A stretch of DNA of 64,000 nucleotides from Pseudovibrio sp. M1P-2-3 (GTDB lineage Bacteria > Pseudomonadota > Alphaproteobacteria > Rhizobiales > Stappiaceae), in NCBI RefSeq assembly GCF_031501865.1, contig NZ_JARRCW010000001.1:3493001-3557000 (forward strand), written 5' to 3'. Positions 26,946 through 35,700 of the stretch are shown here, piece after piece (within the stretch, counting starts at the first letter, position 1; each line of letters starts with the position of its first letter). The notes beneath the pieces were generated by a model that saw only the letters and a program-made list of their open reading frames with translations, did not search any database and was not told the origin of the DNA. Both the position numbers and the translations under genes were made by a program.

Positions 26946-27746
26946 TCAGTGCTGGGCGTTATATTCGTAAAACCATTTCTGGTTCAAAGCCTCAAGCGTT
27001 CCATCCTCGCGCATTTGAGAGAGGGCGGCATTGATCGGCTCTTTCAAATCTGAACTAGGTGTCAGGATAAAACCAAAGTCCTCCGAGCCCAGCGGCCCAC
27101 CTACAACCTTAAAACTATTGGGAGAGGCTCCCATGTAACCGCGGGCAGAAGCTGCATCCATCAATACCGTGTCCACATCCCCGCTGCGCAAGGCCATCAC
27201 AGAGGCTCCAAATGTCTCAAAAAGCTGAATGCGCGGATTGGCCTCATCCCCATCAAGCACATCATAAACAGCCACATAGAAGTTTGTGGTACCGGTTTGC
27301 GCTCCCACCAAGAGGTCATCCTGTTTAGAAAAGTCCTTTGCATTGGCAAAACGGTCTTCATCCGCCCGCACAAGCATAAACATCTCAGAGGTCAAATAGG
27401 GATCGGAAAAGTCTATCTGCTTTTTTCGCTCTTCATTGATGGTAATACCATCCATCCCCACATCAAACTGCCCCTGACGCACTGCCTCGATCATCGTATC
27501 CCATGACGCTAATTTCCAAGAAACACGAAGATTAAGCCGTCTGGCGATTTCATTGAAGGCATCATATTCCCAGCCAATACCCTCACCCGTTTGAGGGTCG
27601 CTAAAGTTCAGTGGCACATAAGCGTTTTCGGTCACCGCAACGACTTCCCGTCCCCCCATATCCGGAAGACCACTTGCCCGGCTCCCTGTCACACAGCTAA
27701 CGACTAGAACCGCAACAACCATCGCAAGACGAACAAAACCACTCAT
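26946..27746 (-). CDS. Amino-acid ABC transporter substrate-binding protein
   Basis: Periplasmic solute receptor of the SBP_bac_3 family. After a signal peptide (about 25 residues, ending RAS) come [33 protein letters not shown], the loop [28 protein letters not shown], and [10 protein letters not shown]. This arrangement suits polar or charged amino acids, but the ligand is not clear. I prefer the ATG at 27746, preceded by GGTGGGTGG; in-frame GTG/ATG starts at 27770/27767 are possible. Confidence 0.9.
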   Translation of the reverse strand: MSGFVRLAMVVAVLVVSCVTGSRASGLPDMGGREVVAVTENAYVPLNFSDPQTGEGIGWEYDAFNEIARRLNLRVSWKLASWDTMIEAVRQGQFDVGMDGITINEERKKQIDFSDPYLTSEMFMLVRADEDRFANAKDFSKQDDLLVGAQTGTTNFYVAVYDVLDGDEANPRIQLFETFGASVMALRSGDVDTVLMDAASARGYMGASPNSFKVVGGPLGSEDFGFILTPSSDLKEPINAALSQMREDGTLEALNQKWFYEYNAQH

Positions 27747-27853
27747 TGCACCACCCACCTTGAACATCACTTGAATGAAAAATCATGAATATATCAGCGC
27801 CATATTCCTTGCATTAGTGGACACTGACATTTCCCCATTTGAATAGAAGCACC

Positions 27854-27886
27854 GCTTTGCACACAAAGCAAATCAGAATTTGCAAA
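27854..27886. promoter_or_regulatory. Overlapping palindromes with TTTGC/GCAAA arms
   Basis: GCTTTG-CACA-CAAAGC (27854-27869) overlaps GCAAAT-CAGA-ATTTGC (27868-27883), which runs into AAAG. The second resembles alphaproteobacterial Fur/Mur-type boxes, and TTTGC-N7-GCAAA (27856-27872) fits a LysR-type site. It lies between the divergent ABC binding-protein gene and the Na/Pi symporter gene. Function is inferred from symmetry only. Confidence 0.38.
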
Positions 27887-28028
27887 GATATTTTTGTAGT
27901 TTCATTCGACAAAGAGTTTCACCCGAACTAAACCAAGGATGAATAGGCCATACCCTTCTTTGTCTGTAAGGTAATTTTAGGAAAATTCATTTTGAAACGA
28001 TCCTGCTGTTTTATTAATTGGGAACCTC

Positions 28029-29189
28029 GTGAACCATATTAATCATCTCCACGATGAAGAACCGCACAATGCATTAGGCATTTCAGCCCTCAACTGGCTG
28101 TCTGTCGCGTTTCTCATGTATCTTCTTTTGTGTGCAGTTGGCCTTATTGAGGCAGGGTTCACCAGCTTTTCGCGCGATCAGGTCGCCCCCATACTGGCCT
28201 TTGCTACAAATCCTGTTGCTGGCTTAATGAGCGGTATTCTAGCCACCGCAATCATTCAAAGTTCTTCTGTGGTCACGGCAACACTTGTGGGTCTTGTGGC
28301 AGGAGGCCTGCCAATTTCCATTGCCATTCCCATTGTAATTGGCGCAAACTTCGGCACTACAATAACGAATAGCTTAGTCAGTCTGGGCTTTGCCAAAAAC
28401 AAGCAAGAGCTCAAGCGCGCGTTTAGCGCTGCAACGGTACATGACGCTTTCAACCTGATCTGCCTTTTGATTTTCTTTCCGCTGGAAATCATGTTCTCAT
28501 CTTTGGAAAAGACTATAGGCTTCCTTGTCCAAAGGCTGTCTTTTCCCACTGTCTCTACGGAGTATCTGGGCAACCATCTGAGTTTTCTTCAAGTGGTAAT
28601 CAAACCATTTGTCGAGCAAATTCGCACCGCTTTATCCGCTTATGCGCAGCCCATAGAAGCAGTGGTTCTGACGGGGCTGGGTATCGGGCTCCTAATGCTC
28701 TCCATTGGTTTTATGAGCCAGATCTTGAAAATGCTCATGGTTGGCCGCGCCAAAAATACAGTCGGACGCCTCATCGGCAAAAGTTACAAGTCCGGCCTTT
28801 TAAGCGGAACCCTAAGTACTTTGCTGGTGCAGTCGTCTTCAACAACCACCTCTCTCGGAATTCCTCTGGTTGCCTCAGGTACGCTCACAACACGCAATAT
28901 CTACCCATTCACGCTTGGAGCAAATCTGGCCACTTGTATTACAGCGGTTCTGGCTGCACTTGCTGTCACGGGAAACCGGATGGCCGCCTTGGAAATTGCT
29001 CTGGTACACTTGGCCTACAACACCTTGGGAATTGTGCTTATTTCCGCACTCCCCATAGTCCGTTGGGCCCCCGTTCATATGGCAGAGTTCTTAGGCCGTA
29101 GCTTCGGGCGGAGCGTCCTTTTGATAATCACATACATTGCAACTGTCTATTTTCTCATTCCCGCAACGGCCATTCTGATCTTCCACTAA
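28029..29189 (+). CDS. Na+/phosphate cotransporter family protein (NptA/PNaS type)
   Basis: A 386-residue membrane protein with the duplicated QSS motif of sodium-dependent phosphate symporters: AIIQSSSVVTATLVGL near the N-terminus and LLVQSSSTTTSLGIPL in the second half. Eight or more hydrophobic helices are visible. It probably brings in, or equilibrates, phosphate with sodium. No PhoU-like C-terminal domain is present. The start is GTG at 28029. No Pho box was seen upstream. Confidence 0.87.
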   Translation: MNHINHLHDEEPHNALGISALNWLSVAFLMYLLLCAVGLIEAGFTSFSRDQVAPILAFATNPVAGLMSGILATAIIQSSSVVTATLVGLVAGGLPISIAIPIVIGANFGTTITNSLVSLGFAKNKQELKRAFSAATVHDAFNLICLLIFFPLEIMFSSLEKTIGFLVQRLSFPTVSTEYLGNHLSFLQVVIKPFVEQIRTALSAYAQPIEAVVLTGLGIGLLMLSIGFMSQILKMLMVGRAKNTVGRLIGKSYKSGLLSGTLSTLLVQSSSTTTSLGIPLVASGTLTTRNIYPFTLGANLATCITAVLAALAVTGNRMAALEIALVHLAYNTLGIVLISALPIVRWAPVHMAEFLGRSFGRSVLLIITYIATVYFLIPATAILIFH

Positions 29190-29400
29190 ATGCAATAGAT
29201 CAAAATTATAGATAGGTTCCATGACAATTAGTCATTTGATCTTGTCGGCACTCTTCACAAAAATAACAGTCAGCTTACTCCCGTGCAGAGCCCAATAGAT
29301 ATGGCCGCTCTGTTAAACCAGATAGTTTTTACGCGCTTGATCCTTCAATACTGCCCGAAGCAGTCTGAAGCAACGCGCAGCTTTGTGAATTGGAATAGGA

Positions 29401-30327
29401 ATGGCGTCTACAAGCGCAAGCACAGTGCCTTCGTCTTCATTGGACTTGTCAATGACAGGCAAAGATTTCGCTCTTTATGCAGCAACTGTATTGGCATGGG
29501 GCTTTAGCTGGTACGCCATTAAGCTGCAGTCCGCAGTTTCTCCAGAAGTTTCATTGTTCTGGCGGTTTGTTATAGCCACCACATGTATGTTTGTTTGGGC
29601 AGGTATTGGAAGACATCCTCTTCGCTTTCCAGTCAAAACTCATCTGAAATTTGCAGCGCTTGGTGTTACTCTATTTTCAACCAATTTTTTGTTGTTCTAT
29701 TATGGTGCAAAAACAATCCCTTCGGGCTTGCTGTCGGTCATTTTCTCGTTAGCTTCCGTCTTTAATCTAATGATCGGGTTTCTCATCTTCGGTCAGAAGT
29801 TAAGCCCACGCATCATGGCGGGGGGCCTTGCAGGTTTTACAGGCGTTGCCCTGATGTTCTGGCCGCAAATTTCCAGCACCGGGTTTGACAGTTCCGCTTT
29901 GTTCGGTTTGGCTCTGTGTGTGGGCGGAACCTTGTGTTTTTGCAGTGGCAATATGGTATCTGCCCGCCTGCAAGCCCAAAAAATATCCGTGGTTTCTGCA
30001 ACATCTTGGGGCATGGTTTATGGAACTTTGGCTTTGGGTGTACAAGTGTTCTTGAAAGACGAAGGGTTCCAGATTGCCTGGACCTATGAATACGTCGGCA
30101 GCCTCATCTATCTCGCCGTTATCGCTTCCGTTGTGGCCTTTGGCTCATATTTGACACTCTTGGGCCGCATTGGCTCAGCCAGAGCAGGGTATGCAACAGT
30201 TATGTTCCCGGTAATTGCTCTGGGCGTCTCAACATTTCTGGAAGGCTATATCTGGACGATCGGAGCCATCGCCGGCCTCCTATGTGTTCTTGCAGGAAAC
30301 ATTCTCGTTCTGACCCGCAAAAGCTAG
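29401..30327 (+). CDS. DMT/EamA-family transporter
   Basis: A 308-residue membrane protein of about ten helices in two EamA repeats (DFALYAATVLAWGFSWYAIKLQ, and FLIFGQKLSPRIMAGGLAGFTGVALMF at the repeat joint). Probably a metabolite or amino-acid exporter; substrate unknown. ATAGGA precedes the ATG. Its TAG stop is the first three bases of a 106-bp repeat. Confidence 0.85.
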   Translation: MASTSASTVPSSSLDLSMTGKDFALYAATVLAWGFSWYAIKLQSAVSPEVSLFWRFVIATTCMFVWAGIGRHPLRFPVKTHLKFAALGVTLFSTNFLLFYYGAKTIPSGLLSVIFSLASVFNLMIGFLIFGQKLSPRIMAGGLAGFTGVALMFWPQISSTGFDSSALFGLALCVGGTLCFCSGNMVSARLQAQKISVVSATSWGMVYGTLALGVQVFLKDEGFQIAWTYEYVGSLIYLAVIASVVAFGSYLTLLGRIGSARAGYATVMFPVIALGVSTFLEGYIWTIGAIAGLLCVLAGNILVLTRKS

Positions 30328-30430
30328 AGCGCGTTCCGTTTGATTGGGTTCAATCAAACGACAAGAATTCGCTCAAAATAAATAAGTTAGAGTGCACAGC
30401 GTGAATGCGAATGAACGCGATGTGCTCTAA
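30325..30430 (+). repeat. 106-bp palindromic repeat element, copy 1
   Basis: The element starts TAGAGCGCGTTCC and ends GAACGCGATGTGCTCTAA, so its ends are imperfect inverted repeats. Inside is a GTTTGATTG-GGTT-CAATCAAAC hairpin and a second imperfect stem near the 3' end. An inverted copy lies at 62038-62143 with 104 of 106 positions identical. No coding capacity. Size and structure suggest a REP/RIME-like or MITE-like intergenic repeat. Confidence 0.85.
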
Positions 30431-30451
30431 ACAAACTACTGGCTGCGGGAG

Positions 30452-31336
30452 TTATTCCGCAGCTACCGCCCTATAAGACACATTGCCAATTGAAGCGATA
30501 ATATGGTCTACCAATGTTTGGTAAAGCGGATCAGTCGCACCATCCGACCTAATCAATGTAATATCACAGGGCGGCAATTGAGGCAGGCCCTCCCGCTCTC
30601 CCACTATGCGATGTTCGCTACGGATCGCACTGTCTGGTAAAATACCAACTCCTAGCCCAGCTTGCACAGCCCCGAAAAGGGCCGAGGCGCTATGGCTGGA
30701 AAACACGATAACATGAGGTATTTTTGCTTTATCAAGGCGCTGAATCGCGCTTGAGCGCCAACAACATGTCACTGGCCCTGTTGCAACACGAAGCGGCCTT
30801 ACCTTGTGCATGGGGTTATTGGTTGCAGTAATCCAGTGCAGAGATTCTCTGCGAATATGAATGCCTTTTCTTGTTAGCTCACACCCGGAAGTCACCAGAC
30901 CAACATCCAGCTCCCCCTGATCAATTCGATCGCGGATATAAGCACTTGAGTTGCACTCTACCTCAAGCATAACAGAAGGATTGATGCGCCCGAACGACGC
31001 TAGAACCTGTGGCAACAGGCGCTCTACATAATCATCAGGAAGGCCGAGCCGGATTGTGCCAGAGCTTTCGGTCTCCTCGAATGCATTCAAGGTCTCATCA
31101 TTCAAAGCCACCATTCTACTCGCATATTCAAGTAAACGATAACCTTCCCGCGAAAGTTTGGAGTTGCGGCCATCCTTCACAAAGATTGGCTTCCCAACTC
31201 TTTCTTCCAGTTTTCGCATCTGCATGGAAACAGCAGACTGTGTTTTATGAACAGCCTCCCCAGCTCGACTGAAACTACCAAGTTCAGCAATTGCCAGAAA
31301 TGTACGTAGCTGATCCACATCCAAGGAATAGGCCAT
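30452..31336 (-). CDS. LysR-family regulator (tandem paralogue A)
   Basis: A LysR protein of 294 residues from the ATG at 31336 (GAGGAG upstream; a start at 31372 would add 12 residues). The HTH reads GSFSRAGEAVHKTQSAVSMQMRKLEERVGKPIF. It is clearly paralogous to the LysR gene at 31778 across both domains (shared LPDDYVERLLP / TPDDYADRFLP, QSAVSMQMR, LVTSG / IVTHV). Both lie on the minus strand around a DUF1127 gene. The targets are unknown. A motif shared with the other paralogue's promoter lies upstream. Confidence 0.9.
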   Translation of the reverse strand: MAYSLDVDQLRTFLAIAELGSFSRAGEAVHKTQSAVSMQMRKLEERVGKPIFVKDGRNSKLSREGYRLLEYASRMVALNDETLNAFEETESSGTIRLGLPDDYVERLLPQVLASFGRINPSVMLEVECNSSAYIRDRIDQGELDVGLVTSGCELTRKGIHIRRESLHWITATNNPMHKVRPLRVATGPVTCCWRSSAIQRLDKAKIPHVIVFSSHSASALFGAVQAGLGVGILPDSAIRSEHRIVGEREGLPQLPPCDITLIRSDGATDPLYQTLVDHIIASIGNVSYRAVAAE

Positions 31337-31391
31337 TTGAACTCCTCTGCTCACCAAAGAATAATAGATCACTATTTGGAATGTATTTCAA

Positions 31392-31417
31392 TATAAAACA
31401 TTCATTTGATGAATTTA
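31392..31417. promoter_or_regulatory. Shared LysR-type motif, copy 1
   Basis: AATATAAAACATTC followed by ATTTGATGAAT gives ATTC-N7-GAAT (31400-31414), a LysR-type T-N11-A site. It lies 56 bases before LysR A and about 70 before the divergent DUF1127 gene. A close relative is found before LysR B at 32733-32760. Confidence 0.5.
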
Positions 31418-31485
31418 TAAATTCAGGCAGACTATCCCTTGCAAGACAATTCGTACCGCGGACCATCAATGCAAGGAAACTTCCA

Positions 31486-31863
31486 ATGACCATAAAACAG
31501 CACATAGAAACTGCCCCCTATCAGCAAGCACATCACTGTGCCCAAAACAGAATCTTTGCCCCTATGCGCTATCTCACTAGTTTGCCTGCCAAAGCATTCA
31601 AACATTATAGGTCCTACCGGGAGGTTAGAGAGATGCTTCGGTTGGATAGCAGAATTCTATCCGACATTGGTATTTCGCGCGGCGACGTACATAGCGCCCT
31701 TGCAGCCCATGGTCGGAAAGGCAAAACAGCGGTAAATTATCTAGTCAACTCTGCTCAGGAACGCAAAAAAGCAGGCCTTATTGCACGAAGCTGCCAAATT
31801 CATTCTTCAATCCATCTTCATCCAGAGCCAATGACAGGCACGTATCATCCAAAGAGGAAATAA
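31486..31863 (+). CDS. DUF1127 domain protein
   Basis: A small basic protein of 125 residues. The DUF1127 segment is about residues 38-66: YRSYREVREMLRLDSRILSDIGISRGDV, the family pattern in which a helix rich in Arg precedes LxDIGxxRxDI. DUF1127 proteins in alphaproteobacteria are small RNA-binding or regulatory proteins linked to phosphate and carbon metabolism. The ATG at 31486 has AAGGAA eight bases upstream; an open frame extends further up but lacks a ribosome site. Its last 86 bases overlap the 3' end of the convergent LysR B gene, which is unusual. Confidence 0.72.
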   Translation: MTIKQHIETAPYQQAHHCAQNRIFAPMRYLTSLPAKAFKHYRSYREVREMLRLDSRILSDIGISRGDVHSALAAHGRKGKTAVNYLVNSAQERKKAGLIARSCQIHSSIHLHPEPMTGTYHPKRK

Positions 31864-32701
31864 TGTGCTCTGCAAATGCCTTGGTCGTTTTCCCAGCTGT
31901 TCTCTCATTGCGCAAAAGTGCGATCTCACAATGAGGCAAGCGTGGAAAACCTTCAGTTTCGGTCAAGATACGCATCCCGGACCGAACCGCGGATTCTGGT
32001 AGGACAGACACAGCAAGTCCTGCCAGAACAGCCGCCCCTACAGCCGTGGAATTCCAACTGGTATAGGAAACTTTATAGTCTCGTCCCTGCCCTTCCAACT
32101 CTGAAAGAGCAACTGCTCTCCAGTCACAGCTCGCTCGCCCCAAAGCCAGCGGCAGGACCTCCTCTTCCTCGATTGAATGTTTGCAAGATGCTACCCACAA
32201 CAAGGGCTCCCTGCGAATAATTTCCTGCCCAAGTGGCATCTGATGAGGAACATGGGTCACAATCGCAAGGTCGAGTTTATCTTCCTGCAATGCCTGACGC
32301 AGGTTAGGCGTTGGAGCGCAAATAACAGAGACTTCTGCGTGCGGGTAAGAGCGGGAAAAGCGTGCAAAAATTTCTGGCAAAAACCGGTCTGCGTAGTCAT
32401 CGGGTGTCCCAATACGCACATGACCGTTCACTTCACTGCCATCAAATACGCTCAGCGTTTCCTCGTTTAATCTCACCAGCCTACGCGCGTATTGTAAAAG
32501 GCGTTCACCATCTTCAGTTAGCTTTGACTGACGTCCGATTTTTTCAAAAATTGGCTTGCCCAGTCGCTCTTCAAGACGGCGCATCTGCATGGAGACCGCT
32601 GACTGGGTCCTATGCACTCTTGCGGCGGCTTTCGTAAAACTGCCGGTTTCAACAATTGCTACAAATGTTTTGATTTGCTCAAGATCAAGAGCTGCCGCCA
32701 T
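31778..32701 (-). CDS. LysR-family regulator (tandem paralogue B)
   Basis: A LysR protein of 307 residues from the ATG at 32701. The HTH reads GSFTKAAARVHRTQSAVSMQMRRLEERLGKPIF. The effector domain is full length. It is a paralogue of the LysR gene at 30452. Its C-terminal end (ALDEDGLKNEFGSFVQ) is encoded antisense to the end of the DUF1127 gene. Function and ligand unknown; probably arose by local duplication with the DUF1127 gene caught between. Confidence 0.9.
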   Translation of the reverse strand: MAAALDLEQIKTFVAIVETGSFTKAAARVHRTQSAVSMQMRRLEERLGKPIFEKIGRQSKLTEDGERLLQYARRLVRLNEETLSVFDGSEVNGHVRIGTPDDYADRFLPEIFARFSRSYPHAEVSVICAPTPNLRQALQEDKLDLAIVTHVPHQMPLGQEIIRREPLLWVASCKHSIEEEEVLPLALGRASCDWRAVALSELEGQGRDYKVSYTSWNSTAVGAAVLAGLAVSVLPESAVRSGMRILTETEGFPRLPHCEIALLRNERTAGKTTKAFAEHIISSLDDTCLSLALDEDGLKNEFGSFVQ

Positions 32702-32732
32702 TCCCAATACCCATCAATTCTATAGATGGATC

Positions 32733-32760
32733 ATATAAAAAACATTCACTGGATAAATCA
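32733..32760. promoter_or_regulatory. Shared LysR-type motif, copy 2
   Basis: ATATAAAAAACATTC followed by ACTGGATAAATCA gives ATTC-N7-AAAT, about 32-60 bases before the LysR B start. It matches copy 1 (31392-31417) in sequence and orientation, suggesting auto- or cross-regulation. Confidence 0.45.
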
Positions 32761-32765
32761 ATCAG

Positions 32766-32922
32766 GTTCTGACAGAATCTAGGTGTAATTTCCTAGGTAG
32801 TTGGCCTTATACCCCATATATGGCCGCCAAATCCTAAAACTGTACGTCTGTAAATCTGCCCGCTGGCAACGCGTCAGCGGATCCTTGCCCACCTGCAATT
32901 GTTTGCCGGTGGGCCTTTTTTT
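32766..32922 (+). ncRNA. Candidate small RNA ending at an intrinsic terminator
   Basis: No gene reads rightward here, yet a strong plus-strand terminator is present. Stem GCCCACC (32887-32893) / GGTGGGC (32908-32914) is followed by CTTTTTTT. Upstream are GGCC-t-TATA-cccca-TATA-t-GGCC (32803-32825) and CCGCTG / CAGCGG (32860-32880). Three stem-loops with a U-tract are typical of a trans-acting small RNA of roughly 120-150 nucleotides. A weak promoter may be CTGACA near 32770 with an AT-containing hexamer about 17 bases later. The 5' end is uncertain. Not matched to a known family. Confidence 0.45.
32887..32922 (+). terminator. Intrinsic terminator, plus strand
   Basis: A 7-bp GC-rich stem with a 14-base loop and seven Ts. 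On the minus strand there is no U-tract, so it does not serve the cyclase gene, which ends at 32932. Confidence 0.8.
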
Positions 32923-32931
32923 GCGCAGTTG

Positions 32932-34782
32932 CTAGAAAATGCGATAGACACCGATATCACTATCTCGCCCGCGCAGCTTGAACTCTCCAACAAACTTACC
33001 ACGATCCATAGGTGAAAAATAGCTGACTGCCGCTTCACTCGCCAATGCAATAAAGGAGGCCTCTGGATCCACTTGTTTCCCTAGGTCTTGCAACCGTGCA
33101 GCAATATTCACATTGTCCCCAATAGCTGTGTAATTCATCCGCTCAGAAGAGCCCACATTTCCCACAACAGCAATGCCGGTATGTATCCCAACACGAACGC
33201 GCAAGGGCTTGCCTTGGGCATCTACAACACGTTCACTGCCCATCACTTTAGCTGAAATGGCTTGTACGGCTTTCAAAGCCCGCCTTGCATGGTCTTCCAT
33301 ATCCTCAGGCGCCCCCCAGAACGCCATGATTCCATCCCCGATATACTTATCGATGGTGCCGCCGGAGGACGTGATACAGTCCGTCAGCTCTTCGAAGTGA
33401 GCATTTAGCAATTCGGTAGATTCTTCCGCTGAGAGCTGGGAGGCAACACTGGTGAAGCCTGCAATATCAGAGAAGAAAAACGTCATCTCACGCAGCTCCG
33501 TGCTTTCCAAACCAGCAAAATCGGTTCTAAGAAGAACACGCACCAAGTCGCGAGGTACATAGTGTGAAAATGCGGTCAAAGCACCTGCTGCAGCATTGAA
33601 CGATTTGTTGGTTTGATCCAGTTCAAGGAAAATAGAAGGCGGCAACTCGGTGAGTTTTTCTAGTTCCAACCGGCGAATAATGCCAGCTTGTTCTGCAAGC
33701 TTCTTGATAGGCTTACTCATTTTATTTCCCACTAGAAGGACCAGTAAAACGCCTAGGAACAACACAACTACCGCGACATAAGTCACTCTGGTTATGGCAT
33801 CAAATGGGGCAGAGAACTCCGAGGAAGGCATATAGGTGCCCACCAAAAGGGGAAGTTGGCGGTGCCTATTGAGCGGGGCATATAGAAATAGATAGGTCTC
33901 CCCACTTTTTGTATGCAGATGCGCTCCAAACTCCTCGTTCATGGTCACAAGGTCTTTAGCATCCAGCCAAATCTCACGAAGCGGAGTGCCAGCCATGTCC
34001 TCAAGTCTTGGAACCGGCATATCAGGAGAACGTTTCAACCGGTCAAAAATGGGCTCGGAAGTTGCCAGAACAAAACGTCTGTTGAAGAGAATAAAGGGAA
34101 CCTGATTTGCACGCCAAGCAATACGGTCCAAAAGCCCTTTCAGGTCAGGCACCGGATAATCTATCGTAATGCGCCGTGGAGATGCATCATCCTCATCGTG
34201 CACATGTATGGTGAGACTCATGAGAGTTTCACGGAGTTGGCTGTCATAGTAAGGCGGCGACCACAACAGTTCGCTCGTATCCACATCCCCTTTTTTTGGC
34301 GGAGCGACCGAGCTTAGTTCTGTCTTTTTGTCAGGTGTTGCCAGATTAATTTTGACATGCCGTCCATCAGGGTAAGTGAATGAAATACGTGCAATGCTGG
34401 TTTGCCGGGACAAAATCGTTTTGAGCTGTTCTTGAACCTGTTCCGGTGCGCCCTCAATATCTTCAGAAAGAACCAGATCCGCCACCAATTGGCCAAGCAT
34501 TTCTTCATCGTCAAAGAACTGGTCAACAACCTCCAGCCCCCGTTCCAACATCAAGGCACCAATTTCCCGCATCATATAACGGGTTTGCTTTTCTGCGTTC
34601 CAAGTCATGAACCACAGCATGGCCCCAGCGACCACCAAAAATAAAAGACCAAAGCCTCCGCCCAGCGCAATACCAATAGGAATACGCAGTCGTTTCTTAG
34701 CTTTTGCACTCGTAGTTGAGGTCTTGGGTTGGTTTGGCTCGGTGGCTTCTACAATGGCAATTGTCTCCTTGCGGCGAAACAC
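32932..34782 (-). CDS. Membrane-bound class III adenylate/guanylate cyclase
   Basis: A 616-residue sensor cyclase. Order: basic cytoplasmic start, TM1 (about 33-60), an extracytoplasmic sensor of some 275 residues, TM2 (about 335-358), a HAMP-like linker (NKMSKPIKKLAEQAG), and the catalytic domain (about 430-600). Both metal aspartates are present in FFFSDIAGFTS and KYIGDGIMAFWGAP, as is the transition-state loop YTAIGDNVNIAARL, so it should be active, most likely making cAMP. The start is GTG at 34782 without a strong ribosome site. It follows rsmE by 27 bases and may share its transcript. The sensed signal is unknown. Confidence 0.88.
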   Translation of the reverse strand: MFRRKETIAIVEATEPNQPKTSTTSAKAKKRLRIPIGIALGGGFGLLFLVVAGAMLWFMTWNAEKQTRYMMREIGALMLERGLEVVDQFFDDEEMLGQLVADLVLSEDIEGAPEQVQEQLKTILSRQTSIARISFTYPDGRHVKINLATPDKKTELSSVAPPKKGDVDTSELLWSPPYYDSQLRETLMSLTIHVHDEDDASPRRITIDYPVPDLKGLLDRIAWRANQVPFILFNRRFVLATSEPIFDRLKRSPDMPVPRLEDMAGTPLREIWLDAKDLVTMNEEFGAHLHTKSGETYLFLYAPLNRHRQLPLLVGTYMPSSEFSAPFDAITRVTYVAVVVLFLGVLLVLLVGNKMSKPIKKLAEQAGIIRRLELEKLTELPPSIFLELDQTNKSFNAAAGALTAFSHYVPRDLVRVLLRTDFAGLESTELREMTFFFSDIAGFTSVASQLSAEESTELLNAHFEELTDCITSSGGTIDKYIGDGIMAFWGAPEDMEDHARRALKAVQAISAKVMGSERVVDAQGKPLRVRVGIHTGIAVVGNVGSSERMNYTAIGDNVNIAARLQDLGKQVDPEASFIALASEAAVSYFSPMDRGKFVGEFKLRGRDSDIGVYRIF

Positions 34783-34809
34783 GTGCCAATTAAAGCAGGG
34801 ATACCACTT

Positions 34810-35559
34810 CTAAAACCAGTCCCCCAATTTTGACTGGACAATCGCCAAAGCCGCCACTGCCGCCGTATCAGCCCGCAACACACGAGGCCCAAGCGGAATA
34901 GCTCTAACAAAGTCTTTAGAGCGCAGTAACGCTCGCTCTTCCTCTGAAAATCCTCCCTCAGGGCCAATCAGAACCGCAAGAGGACCGGATTTCAGCCCTT
35001 CCAGAGCTTGCAATGGATTTTGTGATCCCTCGCCTTCATCGCAGAAAATCAAAGTACGTCCTTTTTCCTGCTCTTGCCAGCTGTCCAAAACAGATTTCAA
35101 GGACACTGTTTCATGCACTTGCGGAACATTGATCACTCCACATTGCTCGCAGGCTTCAATCACATTGGCGCGCACTTTTTGAAAGTTAAGCTTACTGAAC
35201 TGTGTATGTTGCGTGGTCACAGGGCGCAAACGCCCTGCTCCCATCTCCACCGCCTTTTGCGCCATGTAGTCCAGCCGGTTGGTTTTAATGGGCGCGAAGA
35301 AGTAATCCAAGGAAGGAACGGGGGTTTGGGGCCGGGTTTGCTCTTGGAGCACCAAAGCGCAGGCTTTTCGCCCGGATGGTTCAACAACGGCCCGCCATTC
35401 CCCATCTTGCCCATTAAATAAAAGAACCTCAGCGCCTTCCTTTAACCGGAGAACGTTTAGCAAATAATTTGCTTGTGCCCTGTCTGCCGCGATACGAGCA
35501 CCATTGCCCATAGGCGCATCCACAAAAAGTCGCTGCATGCGAAATTCATAACGGGGCAT
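34810..35559 (-). CDS. rsmE: 16S rRNA (uracil-1498-N3)-methyltransferase
   Basis: Methylates U1498 of 16S rRNA using SAM; SPOUT superfamily. Features: [14 protein letters not shown] start with PUA-like domain, [41 protein letters not shown] (knot region) and ALGPRVLR-type ending [19 protein letters not shown] place the start at the ATG at 35559 (MPRYEFRMQ), giving 249 residues, the normal length; the frame stays open further up to 35928 over the xseA start region but that sequence is not RsmE-like. Confidence 0.93.
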   Translation of the reverse strand: MPRYEFRMQRLFVDAPMGNGARIAADRAQANYLLNVLRLKEGAEVLLFNGQDGEWRAVVEPSGRKACALVLQEQTRPQTPVPSLDYFFAPIKTNRLDYMAQKAVEMGAGRLRPVTTQHTQFSKLNFQKVRANVIEACEQCGVINVPQVHETVSLKSVLDSWQEQEKGRTLIFCDEGEGSQNPLQALEGLKSGPLAVLIGPEGGFSEEERALLRSKDFVRAIPLGPRVLRADTAAVAALAIVQSKLGDWF

Positions 35560-35700
35560 CTGGGGTGTTCCTTTATTCATCACGGACAAAAACGAGGCTA
35601 AAGACACGTGGAAAAACACGCGCCAGCCTGTTTGGTGTTTAGGGCTTGATCGCCTATACATAAAGGCAATTTCTTGCAATCCATTTGAAAGTACACAGAA

